From contig JAMPIK010000017.1 in assembly GCA_023662865.1 (NCBI GenBank), positions 1-44,682 on the forward strand: a stretch of 44,682 nt of DNA, in the 5' to 3' direction. Under the pieces are notes generated by a model. The model ran no database searches and was not told the origin of the DNA. It saw nothing but the letters and a program-made list of their open reading frames with translations. Made by a program: the position numbers and the translations under genes. The DNA comes from Prevotella sp. GTDB taxonomy: Bacteria > Bacteroidota > Bacteroidia > Bacteroidales > Muribaculaceae. This document shows, one piece after another, positions 7,691 through 15,527 of this stretch (positions are counted from its first letter, which is position 1; each line of letters opens with the position of its first letter).

Positions 7691-9484
7691 ATGTCTGAAA
7701 ATCTGATACAAGAAAATATGGAAATGGCAGGGCTGACCACTTTTGGCATCCCTGCCAAAACTCGTTATTTTGCAGAATACACGTCAGTTAGGGAGCTGCA
7801 ACGAATTATGCGGACTCCCGAGTATCAACAAAATGAAGTTCTGCACATAGGCGGCGGCTCAAATTTATTGTTTGTTCGCGACTTTGACGGCATAATTCTA
7901 CGCTCCGCCATTAAAGGAATTCAGCTCTACAAAAAGAACGAAGATACCGTATATCTGATTGTCGGTGCCGGCGAAGACTGGGAAAATGTTGTTTCCTTTG
8001 CTGTGGACAACAATCTGGGCGGCCTTGAAAACCTTGCCGGAATTCCCGGACAAGCCGGTGCAAGTGCAATACAAAATATCGGAGCGTATGGTGTGGAGGC
8101 AAAGGACACTGTATTCAAGGTGGAGTGTTACGACCGACTTGCACACACCGTCCGCACTTTTACCAATGAAGAATGTCACTTCGCTTACCGAGACAGTATC
8201 TTCAAGCACGAAGCCAAAGGACGATATTTTGTGCTGAGAGTCAGCTATAAACTCCGTCCCGGAATTAAAGCGCAACATTTGGATTACGGTCCGTTAAAGC
8301 AACTGGATGAAAAACTTGGCCACGCGCCGACTATTGCCGAAGTTCGTGATGCGGTAATCAAGATAAGAAATGCCAAGCTGCCTGACCCGAAAGTGCTTGG
8401 AAGCGCCGGCAGTTTCTTTAAAAATCCCATAGTCAATCGTAAATACTACGAAGACTATATTTTGGTGCAAGACCCTTGTGTGCCTCATTATGATATTGAT
8501 GAACAGAGGGTGAAAATTCCAGCCGGTTGGTTGATTGAACACGCCGGATTGAAAGGTGTAAAAATCGGAGGTGCGCAAGTGTATGACAAGCAATGCCTTG
8601 TAATTGTAAACACCGGCAATGCCACCGGACTGTCAGTGCAAGCTCTGGCAGAGCACATCATACTTACGGTCAAAAAGAAATACGGAATAACCTTATGCCC
8701 GGAAGTTAACTTCATAGATACATCTATCCATGTGGAAGTACTTGGATCCGGCACCTCGAAAGGTGTGCCCGAACCGGCCTGTTTGTGTGAAGTTTGCAGC
8801 AGCGATAATCCCAAAGACAAGCGTCTGAGAGCATCAGTATTTGTTCGTACGCATGGCATGAAATTGCTCATAGATGCTTCTCCCGACTTTCGCGAGCAAG
8901 CACTCAGGAGCAAAATCATGGATATAGATGCTACATTAGTCACTCATCAGCACTACGACCATGTAGGCGGTTTGGACGATTTGCGAGCTTACGGAACATA
9001 TAAGGATATCCCGATATATGCGTTGCCCGGTGTAAAGAAAGACATTGAGCGGCGATTGGATTATTGCTTCCGGCCGCACCCGTATCCCGGAGTTCCCAAA
9101 ATAGAAATTCACGAAATAGGGGAGGAGTCATTTTACTTTCAGGGACTCAAGATTGTACCTATACATGTAATGCACGCACAGCTGCCTATTGTCGGTTTCA
9201 GAATAGGCAAATTCGCTTACATTACAGATGCAAAGACAATCAAAGATTCCGAAATAGAAAAGCTCAAGGGAGTGAAGGTGTTAATAGTCAACGCACTGCG
9301 TTTCAAACCCCATTTCTCTCACTTCAATGTAGAAGAAGCTCTTGCGTTTATCAACAAGGTGAAACCCGAACAAGCATATCTCACACATATATGCCACGAA
9401 ATGGGTAAACACGCTGATATAGAACCTACCCTCCCGGAGAATGTGCACCTCGCATACGATGGCTTAAAATTGTTGATTTTATAA
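7691..9484 (+). CDS. murB: MurB (UDP-N-acetylenolpyruvoylglucosamine reductase) fused to PhnP-like metallo-beta-lactamase domain
   Basis: Residues 1 to about 343 are MurB, the FAD/NADPH enzyme that makes UDP-MurNAc: GGGSNLLF (FAD site), FAYRDSIFK with the Tyr-Arg pair, LGSAGSFFKNP with the catalytic Ser, and CPEVNFID with Glu338. From about residue 348 the same frame continues as a second enzyme of the PhnP/LipB-neighbour metallo-hydrolase type: VLGSGTSKGVPEPAC, a Cys-rich insertion with CxxC, THQHYDHVGGLDDLR (HxHxDH), YITDAKTI and THICHEMGKH. At 597 residues it is the sum of two family lengths. In relatives these are, as I recall, adjacent separate genes. A GTG at 8732 (Val348) sits where a stand-alone hydrolase would begin, so separate production of the second domain is possible. 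It starts 2 bases after purL. Confidence 0.93.
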   Translation: MSENLIQENMEMAGLTTFGIPAKTRYFAEYTSVRELQRIMRTPEYQQNEVLHIGGGSNLLFVRDFDGIILRSAIKGIQLYKKNEDTVYLIVGAGEDWENVVSFAVDNNLGGLENLAGIPGQAGASAIQNIGAYGVEAKDTVFKVECYDRLAHTVRTFTNEECHFAYRDSIFKHEAKGRYFVLRVSYKLRPGIKAQHLDYGPLKQLDEKLGHAPTIAEVRDAVIKIRNAKLPDPKVLGSAGSFFKNPIVNRKYYEDYILVQDPCVPHYDIDEQRVKIPAGWLIEHAGLKGVKIGGAQVYDKQCLVIVNTGNATGLSVQALAEHIILTVKKKYGITLCPEVNFIDTSIHVEVLGSGTSKGVPEPACLCEVCSSDNPKDKRLRASVFVRTHGMKLLIDASPDFREQALRSKIMDIDATLVTHQHYDHVGGLDDLRAYGTYKDIPIYALPGVKKDIERRLDYCFRPHPYPGVPKIEIHEIGEESFYFQGLKIVPIHVMHAQLPIVGFRIGKFAYITDAKTIKDSEIEKLKGVKVLIVNALRFKPHFSHFNVEEALAFINKVKPEQAYLTHICHEMGKHADIEPTLPENVHLAYDGLKLLIL

Positions 9485-9500
9485 AGTTTTGCAAAGAAAT

Positions 9501-9531
9501 TTTGTGAAGTCAGAATTTATAGTTACCTTTA
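9501..9531 (+). promoter_or_regulatory. gcvT promoter
   Basis: TTTG at 9501-9504, 19-nt spacer, TACCTTTA at 9524-9531, one base off the -7 consensus. The leader to the gcvT ATG would be about 95 nt; I looked for a glycine riboswitch there and did not find one. Confidence 0.6.
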
Positions 9532-9632
9532 CATCAAATTTCAGAGGCAACGGTGATTGATTGCTTTACAAATGCGATTATTTGTCTTGTTGTTGTTTGC
9601 AAATTAAGTCTATTTATCTTAAATCTATTATA

Positions 9633-10730
9633 ATGGAAGAAAATCTCATTAAAACGTGTCTTCATGACCGTCACGTAAAGCAAGGAGCGCTGATGTCTCC
9701 TTTCGGCGGTTTTGACATGCCTATTCAGTACACAACTATTATTGAAGAGCACAATGCAGTTCGCCAAAATGTAGGTGTATTTGATGTAAGCCACATGGGT
9801 GAAGTACGCGTCACCGGCAAACAAGCATACGACTTTGTAAGCCATATCTTCGTGAACGATGTAACCGGTGCTCCCGATGGACAAATCTTCTACGGCATGA
9901 TGTGCTACGAGAACGGTGGTACAGTTGATGACTTGCTCGTATACAAAGTAAACGATGAAGAATACTTCCTCGTAATCAACGCGGCTAATATCGCCAAAGA
10001 TTACGCATGGATTGAAAAGAACGCAGCCGGCTTTGATGTTAAGGTTGAAAACCAGAGCGACTACTATGGCGAGGTGGCTGTGCAAGGCCCCAAAGCAGAA
10101 GAAATGCTCATGCGTATTCTCAATCTTCCTCTTGACGAAATAGCTTTCTACAACTTCAAGACATTCCATATTGATGGCGAAGATGTAATCATCTCACGTA
10201 CAGGCTATACCGGAGAAGACGGCTTTGAGGTTTACGGCTCACACGCCTTTACTCAGCGTCTGTGGGACAAGCTCATGGAAGCCGGAGTAACTCCTTGCGG
10301 TCTCGGTTGTCGCGACACTCTTCGTTTCGAGGTAGGTCTTCCCCTCTACGGCGATGAACTCGCTGATGACATCACTCCCCTTGAAGCCAGCTTGAGCATG
10401 TTTGTAAAACTTGACAAACCAACGGATTTCATCGGTAAGGAAGCTCTTGCAAAACAAAAAGCTGAAGGTGTAACTCGTCGCATCGTGGGTATTGAACTTG
10501 AAGGCAAAGCAGTACCTCGCCACGGCTATCCCGTAGAAGCAGACGGCAAAGTAATCGGTGAAGTAACTACCGGCTACAACTCAATCTCAACCGGCAAATC
10601 AGTTGCCATGGCAATGGTTGAAAAGCCCTATGCAAAACTCGGCAGTCCCGTGGAAATCCGTATCCGCAAAAAGACATTCCCCGGCGTTGTCGTTAAGAAA
10701 CGCTTCTACGATAAAAACTACAAAAAATAA
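9633..10730 (+). CDS. gcvT: Glycine cleavage system T protein (aminomethyltransferase)
   Basis: Transfers the methylene group from aminomethyl-lipoyl GcvH to tetrahydrofolate, releasing ammonia. The 365-residue length is standard. The N-terminus reads SPFGGFDMPIQY, followed by VFDVSHMGEVRVTG, the folate-binding-site signature of the family; SRTGYTGEDGFEVY and GCRDTLRFEVGLPLYG follow mid-protein, and the C-terminal barrel holds VTTGYNSISTGKSVAMA. I chose the ATG at 9633; an in-frame TTG at 9561 adds a Cys-rich leader unlike the family. The gene opens the glycine cleavage operon, 25 bp ahead of gcvH. Confidence 0.96.
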   Translation: MEENLIKTCLHDRHVKQGALMSPFGGFDMPIQYTTIIEEHNAVRQNVGVFDVSHMGEVRVTGKQAYDFVSHIFVNDVTGAPDGQIFYGMMCYENGGTVDDLLVYKVNDEEYFLVINAANIAKDYAWIEKNAAGFDVKVENQSDYYGEVAVQGPKAEEMLMRILNLPLDEIAFYNFKTFHIDGEDVIISRTGYTGEDGFEVYGSHAFTQRLWDKLMEAGVTPCGLGCRDTLRFEVGLPLYGDELADDITPLEASLSMFVKLDKPTDFIGKEALAKQKAEGVTRRIVGIELEGKAVPRHGYPVEADGKVIGEVTTGYNSISTGKSVAMAMVEKPYAKLGSPVEIRIRKKTFPGVVVKKRFYDKNYKK

Positions 10731-10755
10731 TAAAACTAAAAATAAATAATACATC

Positions 10756-11136
10756 ATGAGCAAAGTATTGGAAAATCTCCGCTATGCCGACTCACACGAG
10801 TGGGTAAAGCTCGAAGGCGAAATCGCAACTGTTGGTATCACAGACTATGCGCAGCACGCACTCGGCAACATTGTATATGTTGATATGCCCGAAGTGGGCG
10901 ACGAGGTAACAGCAGGCGAAGAATTCGGCGCTGTTGAGTCTGTAAAAGCTGCCAGCGACATTATTTCTCCCATCAGTGGTGAAGTAGTTGAAATCAACGA
11001 AGCTCTCGAAGATACTCCCGAACTTATCAACGAAGATGCTTATGCCAACTGGATTATGAAGGTAAAAGTTTCAGATGCTTCTGAGCTTGACAACCTCCTT
11101 GATGCAGCCGCTTACGCTAAAGTGTGCGAAGAATAA
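10756..11136 (+). CDS. gcvH: Glycine cleavage system H protein
   Basis: The 126-residue lipoyl carrier that shuttles the aminomethyl intermediate between P, T and L proteins. The lipoylation site is Lys64 in [12 protein letters not shown], within the typical hairpin context, and the family start motif [12 protein letters not shown] is complete. It lies between gcvT (25 bp) and a 167-bp structured spacer before gcvPA, so its transcript may end or be modulated separately from the downstream P and L genes. Confidence 0.97.
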   Translation: MSKVLENLRYADSHEWVKLEGEIATVGITDYAQHALGNIVYVDMPEVGDEVTAGEEFGAVESVKAASDIISPISGEVVEINEALEDTPELINEDAYANWIMKVKVSDASELDNLLDAAAYAKVCEE

Positions 11137-11165
11137 TAACAAATTAACAGTTGCAAACTTGCAGC

Positions 11166-11214
11166 TAAGTGGTTGTTTAAGTGGCTGTTCAATTTAAATT
11201 TAACAGACACTTAA
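11166..11214 (+). repeat. Tandem 12-mer plus inverted copy in gcvH-gcvPA spacer
   Basis: TAAGTGGTTGTT (11166-11177) is followed immediately by TAAGTGGCTGTT (11178-11189), and an inverted near-copy AACAGACACTTA occurs at 11202-11213. The second unit pairs with the inverted copy in a 12-bp stem with one G-A mismatch (11177-11189 with 11202-11214), around a loop that holds the palindrome AATTTAAATT. The first unit could pair with the same arm instead. Confidence 0.6.
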
Positions 11215-11236
11215 TTTAGCCGCTTATAACAAACAG

Positions 11237-11286
11237 CCGCCCGTTTTATCAATGTTTACAAACTAACCCTTGGTAAAATAGGGCGG
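11237..11286 (+). promoter_or_regulatory. Hairpin immediately upstream of gcvPA (terminator/attenuator-like)
   Basis: CCGCCC-g-TTTTA (11237-11248) pairs with TAAAA-ta-GGGCGG (11274-11286), giving an 11-bp interrupted stem with a 25-nt loop. A T-rich run, TTTATATTTTTTAT, follows at once, and the gcvPA ATG comes 17 bases after the stem. The layout resembles an intrinsic terminator placed to limit read-through into gcvPA, or a structure hiding its translation start. Confidence 0.5.
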
Positions 11287-11303
11287 TTTATATTTTTTAT
11301 CAA

Positions 11304-12626
11304 ATGAGCAACAAATTCATACCTCATACTTCGGAGGATATCAAAGCAATGCTTAACCGTATCGGTGTAAACAGCATTGACGATTTGTATGCCGAAGTTC
11401 CCGAAGAAGTAATTTTCAAGGGAGAATATAACATACCTTCAGCCATGTCTGAAATTGAAATTCGCAATTTCTTTAACGAACTTGGCAAGAAGAACAAACA
11501 ACTCACAATTTTTGCCGGCGGTGGTGCCTACGACCATTATTCACCTTCTGTGATTAACCACTTGCTTGCCCGCAGCGAATTCTATACCGCTTACACTCCT
11601 TATCAGCCTGAAATTTCTCAAGGAACTCTGCAGTATATCTTTGAGTATCAGAGCATGATATCCGAACTCACCGGCATGGAATGTTCAAACGCTTCCATGT
11701 ACGACGGTGCAACGGCAACAGCCGAAACCGCTTTCATGATGGTTGCATCAGCAAAAAAGAAAAACCGAGTTCTGTTGTCTTCAACACTCTCTGAAAGAGT
11801 AGTACGCGTAGTTTCCACTTATTGCAAATTCCATGGTGTAGATCTCACTGTCATTCCCGAGAAAGACGGCGTAACTGATTTGGAAGCAATGCGCAAAGAG
11901 CTTGAGTCCGGCGATGTGGCAGGTGTTATTCTTCCCACTCCCAACAAATATGGTATAGTGGAAGACTTCACCGGTGTAGCCGATGCAGTTCATGCAGCAA
12001 AAGCACTGTTTGCAATCAACGGTGATCCTTCCACACTCGCAGTGCTCCGAACTCCCAAGGAATGGGGTGCAGACATAGCTTGCGGAGACGGTCAAACTCT
12101 CGGTATGCCTCTGAGTTTCGGCGGTCCCTATTTGGGATATATCGCTTGCTCACAGGCTCAATTGCGTAAAATGCCCGGACGAGTTGTAGGTGCTACTACC
12201 GATGCAGACGGCAAACGCGCTTATGTGCTTACCTTGCAGGCTCGCGAACAGCACATTCGTCGTGAGAAAGCCACTTCAAATATTTGCTCCAACCAAAGCC
12301 TTATGGCTCTGTATGCAACTATATATGTAGCACTTATGGGTAAGCAAGGCATGGTGGAAGTAAACGAACTTTCAGCCGACGGCGCTCACTATTTGGCCGA
12401 TCAATTGGTTAAAAGCGGTAAGTATACAATGGCATTCACCGGCAAGCCGTTCCTTAAGGAATTCGTTGTAAAGACCGACAAAGATATTGACGCTCTCAAC
12501 GAACGCCTCGATGAAATGGGAATTATGGGCGGTCTCAATCTCGGCAACGGTATGCTCATGCTCGCCGTTACCGAAAAACGCTCAAAAGAAGAAATTGATC
12601 TGTTGGTTAAATTAATGACTGAATAA
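11304..12626 (+). CDS. gcvPA: Glycine dehydrogenase (decarboxylating) subunit 1
   Basis: N-terminal half of P protein, here its own 440-residue gene. It forms the alpha/beta heterotetramer that decarboxylates glycine and loads the aminomethyl group onto GcvH. Family features: FIPHTSEDIKAML near the start, FAGGGAYDHYSPSVI, FYTAYTPYQPEISQGTLQ, MYDGATATAE, SFGGPYLGYI and QAREQHIRREKATSNICSNQ. It carries no PLP lysine, as expected for this subunit. The next gene starts one base after its stop. Bacteroides species as I know them have a single-chain P protein, so the split form is a lineage feature worth noting. Confidence 0.96.
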   Translation: MSNKFIPHTSEDIKAMLNRIGVNSIDDLYAEVPEEVIFKGEYNIPSAMSEIEIRNFFNELGKKNKQLTIFAGGGAYDHYSPSVINHLLARSEFYTAYTPYQPEISQGTLQYIFEYQSMISELTGMECSNASMYDGATATAETAFMMVASAKKKNRVLLSSTLSERVVRVVSTYCKFHGVDLTVIPEKDGVTDLEAMRKELESGDVAGVILPTPNKYGIVEDFTGVADAVHAAKALFAINGDPSTLAVLRTPKEWGADIACGDGQTLGMPLSFGGPYLGYIACSQAQLRKMPGRVVGATTDADGKRAYVLTLQAREQHIRREKATSNICSNQSLMALYATIYVALMGKQGMVEVNELSADGAHYLADQLVKSGKYTMAFTGKPFLKEFVVKTDKDIDALNERLDEMGIMGGLNLGNGMLMLAVTEKRSKEEIDLLVKLMTE

Positions 12627-12627
12627 A

Positions 12628-14088
12628 ATGAAATACTACGATAAATTGATATTTGAGCTATCACGCCCCGGTCGCAAGGGCTATGAGCTGCCCGCCAACA
12701 AGATTAAAGCCGGTGCTCTGAATGCTATCCCGGCCGACTTGCGTCGCTCCGAGAGCCTGGATCTTCCCGAAGTAAGCGAACTTGATGTAGTTCGTCACTA
12801 TACTAATCTGTCTTCCAAAAACTTCGGTGTTGACACCGGCTTCTATCCTCTGGGTTCATGTACCATGAAGTACAATCCCAAAATCAACGAGGAAATAGCC
12901 GTGATGCCTCAGTTTGCAGGTCTGCATCCGCTTCAAAATGAGAAGAGTGTGCAAGGAGCTCTTGAGGTTTACTACAATCTTCAGCAAGCACTCGCATCAT
13001 TGGCCGGCCTTGAGGAATTTACGCTCAATCCTTATGCCGGAGCACATGGTGAGCTCACCGGCCTCATGGTGATGCGTACATACCACGAAAAACGCGGTGA
13101 CACCAAGCGTAAAAAGATAATCGTTCCCAACTCAGCTCACGGCACAAACCCGGCATCAGCTATGGTAGCCGGATTAGATGTTGTAGAGGTAAAGTCAAAG
13201 CCCAACGGTTCAATTGACGTTGAAGATCTCAAACCCCTTCTCAATGACGAGGTTGCAGGTATCATGATGACTAACCCGAACACACTCGGTATGTTCGAGA
13301 CCGAAATCATGGAGATTGCGAAGCTCGTTCACGAAGCAGGCGGTCTGCTCTACTATGACGGAGCCAACCTCAACCCGCTGCTCGGCAAGGTACGCCCCGG
13401 CGACATGGGGTTCGACATCATGCACATCAACCTGCACAAGACATTCTCCACACCTCACGGCGGCGGAGGTCCCGGTTCCGGCCCGGTAGGTGTGCGCAAA
13501 GGTCTCACTGACCTGCTGCCCAATCCTCATGTGAAGAAGGCTGAAGACGGTACATTCTATGTAGACTTCGGAAATGACAGTCTCGGCTCAATATCCACAT
13601 TCCTCGGTAACTTCGGTGTGATGCTCAAAGCTTACGCTTATATCCTCACTCTCGGTAAGGAAAACATCAAGAACGTGGGTCCGATGGCTACTCTCAATGC
13701 CAACTATATCAAGGAGAACCTGAAAGACGACTATCTGCTTCCCATTGAAGGTGTATGCAAGCATGAGTTCGTATTCGACGGTCTCAAAGACAAGTCAACC
13801 GGCATTACCACTCTCAATGTAGCCAAACGTCTGCTTGACTATGGTTTCCACGCTCCGACAATCTACTTCCCGCTTCTCTTCCATGAGTCAATGATGATTG
13901 AACCCACCGAGACAGAAAGCAAAGAGACTCTCGATGAGTTTATTGAAGTGATGCACAAGGTTGCCAAAGAGGCACGCGAGACACCGGAAGACGTAATCAA
14001 CGCACCTCTCACCACCCTTGTACGCAAGCTTGACGAGACCGGCGCTGCCAAGCACCCGGTACTCAACTATAAGCAAATGAACAAATAA
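12628..14088 (+). CDS. gcvPB: Glycine dehydrogenase (decarboxylating) subunit 2
   Basis: C-terminal half of P protein (486 residues) carrying pyridoxal phosphate. The PLP-binding lysine is Lys271 in HINLHKTFSTPHGGGGPGSG, the glycine-rich loop typical of the enzyme. Other family blocks are FYPLGSCTMKYNPKINE, GAHGELTGLMVMRTYH, NSAHGTNPASA and YFPLLFHESMMIEPTETESK. Start ATG lies directly after the gcvPA stop, so the two subunits are translationally coupled in a 1:1 arrangement. lpdA follows by 9 bp. Confidence 0.97.
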   Translation: MKYYDKLIFELSRPGRKGYELPANKIKAGALNAIPADLRRSESLDLPEVSELDVVRHYTNLSSKNFGVDTGFYPLGSCTMKYNPKINEEIAVMPQFAGLHPLQNEKSVQGALEVYYNLQQALASLAGLEEFTLNPYAGAHGELTGLMVMRTYHEKRGDTKRKKIIVPNSAHGTNPASAMVAGLDVVEVKSKPNGSIDVEDLKPLLNDEVAGIMMTNPNTLGMFETEIMEIAKLVHEAGGLLYYDGANLNPLLGKVRPGDMGFDIMHINLHKTFSTPHGGGGPGSGPVGVRKGLTDLLPNPHVKKAEDGTFYVDFGNDSLGSISTFLGNFGVMLKAYAYILTLGKENIKNVGPMATLNANYIKENLKDDYLLPIEGVCKHEFVFDGLKDKSTGITTLNVAKRLLDYGFHAPTIYFPLLFHESMMIEPTETESKETLDEFIEVMHKVAKEARETPEDVINAPLTTLVRKLDETGAAKHPVLNYKQMNK

Positions 14089-14097
14089 ACTCTCAAC

Positions 14098-15456
14098 ATG
14101 ATCAAATCCGACCTTATTATAATAGGTGCCGGTCCGGGCGGTTATGAAACTGCCTTGACCGCCGCCCACAGCGGAAAGTCTGTTGTCTTGTTCGAAGGCT
14201 CTCATCTCGGCGGTACTTGTCTGAACGAAGGCTGTATCCCCACAAAGTGCCTTTGCAAGAATGCCGAAGTGCTTGCACAATTTAAAGAGGCCGATAAATT
14301 CGGTATCGACAATTTTACATTTGAGTTTGACTTTGACAAGGTCATGGCGCGTAAAAACGAAGTGGTTGACACACTTCGCACCGGAATTGCCACAATGATG
14401 ACACAGGCAAAGGTGAATGTGGTTGCCGAATACGCTTCGTTTAAAGATGCTCACACAGTAGTAGCAGCAGGCGAAGAATATACAGCCGATGACATTATCA
14501 TAGCTACCGGTTCCGTTTCCAAATCCTTACCCATTGAAGGTGCAAACCTTGAATGTGTGAAGACCTCTACCGATATGCTGAATATCAGTTATGTACCGGA
14601 ATCCTTGACCATTGTCGGCGGCGGTGTAATCGGTATGGAATTTGCCTCCATATTTGCAGCCATGGGCTCGAAAGTGACTGTTGTAGAGTTTATGAAACAG
14701 ATATTGCCGCCTTTTGATTCAGACATAGCCAAACGTTTGAAACAGGCTCTGTCAAAGAAAGGTATCAATATCGTTACCTCGGCTGCAGTTAAAAAGATTG
14801 AGCAAAATTCTGAATACGAAATTGTAACCACATACGAGTGCAAAGGCAAAGAGCAGACAGTAGTAAGTACAGATTTGCTCATGGCTGTCGGACGTGCTCC
14901 TCGCCTTGAAGGTCTTAATCTTGAAGCTGCCGGTGTGGAATACACTCCACGAGGAATTAAGGTAGACAATGCAATGCGCACCAATGTGGAACACATTTAT
15001 GCCATCGGCGATGTGAATGCCCGTATGATGCTTGCCCATGTAGCTACATTCCAAGGTCAACGCGCACTCAATTCAATTGACGACAAAGAAGACGACATCA
15101 ACTTCAACATCGTACCCTCCGCTGTATTCACAGTGCCGGAATGTGGTATGGCCGGACTTACTCAAGATCAGTGCAAAGAGCAAGGCATTGACGTTAAGGT
15201 AGGTACATCATTCTTCCGCGCAAACGGTAAAGCACTTGCTTTGGGCGAGCCGGAAGGCCTCTGCAAACTCATTTTCCGCGCAGACGATATGAAACTCATC
15301 GGTGCGCATATTATGGGTGTGCAAGCAGCTGACCTTGCACAGCAAGCCGCTGACTTGATGAGCATAAATACTACAAAAGATGAGATGACCGATATAATTT
15401 TCGGACACCCAACTGTCTCGGAAGTACTTCTCTCCGCCGCTCACAATCTGAAATAA
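14098..15456 (+). CDS. lpdA: Dihydrolipoyl dehydrogenase (glycine cleavage L protein)
   Basis: FAD enzyme that reoxidises dihydrolipoyl-GcvH with NAD+. The 452-residue chain shows the N-terminal FAD fingerprint (IIGAGPGGYETA), the redox-active disulfide in GGTCLNEGCIPTK (Cys41, Cys46), the NAD-binding fingerprint VGGGVIGMEFASI, the second FAD motif IYAIGDVN and the dimer-interface His437/Glu442 pair in GHPTVSE. Position at the end of the gcv operon, 9 bp after gcvPB, marks it as the dedicated L protein rather than a keto-acid dehydrogenase E3. A strong terminator follows within 20 bp. Confidence 0.96.
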   Translation: MIKSDLIIIGAGPGGYETALTAAHSGKSVVLFEGSHLGGTCLNEGCIPTKCLCKNAEVLAQFKEADKFGIDNFTFEFDFDKVMARKNEVVDTLRTGIATMMTQAKVNVVAEYASFKDAHTVVAAGEEYTADDIIIATGSVSKSLPIEGANLECVKTSTDMLNISYVPESLTIVGGGVIGMEFASIFAAMGSKVTVVEFMKQILPPFDSDIAKRLKQALSKKGINIVTSAAVKKIEQNSEYEIVTTYECKGKEQTVVSTDLLMAVGRAPRLEGLNLEAAGVEYTPRGIKVDNAMRTNVEHIYAIGDVNARMMLAHVATFQGQRALNSIDDKEDDINFNIVPSAVFTVPECGMAGLTQDQCKEQGIDVKVGTSFFRANGKALALGEPEGLCKLIFRADDMKLIGAHIMGVQAADLAQQAADLMSINTTKDEMTDIIFGHPTVSEVLLSAAHNLK

Positions 15457-15473
15457 CTATTATATCAACAGAC

Positions 15474-15517
15474 AAAAGAAACGGACGACCGCTTTGATGC
15501 TGTCGTCCGTTTCTTTT
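15474..15517. terminator. Bidirectional terminator between lpdA and clpC
   Basis: A perfect 16-bp stem, AAAAGAAACGGACGAC with GTCGTCCGTTTCTTTT, around a 12-nt loop. The T-run at the right arm serves lpdA on the plus strand; the A-run at the left arm is the U-tract for clpC on the minus strand, whose stop codon is 11 bp away. Confidence 0.9.
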
Positions 15518-15527
15518 TCAGTTTATT

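Noticed and set aside
8720..8745. Frameshift explaining the MurB-hydrolase fusion
   Set aside because: Both halves are in the same frame, so a frameshift is not needed; only loss of a stop codon, or a true fusion, fits.
9532..9632. Glycine riboswitch before gcvT
   Set aside because: The leader is short and AT-rich, with no conserved glycine-aptamer stems visible.
9534..10169. Minus-strand open frame of about 211 codons opposite gcvT
   Set aside because: Antisense to a clear GcvT, with no recognisable domain.
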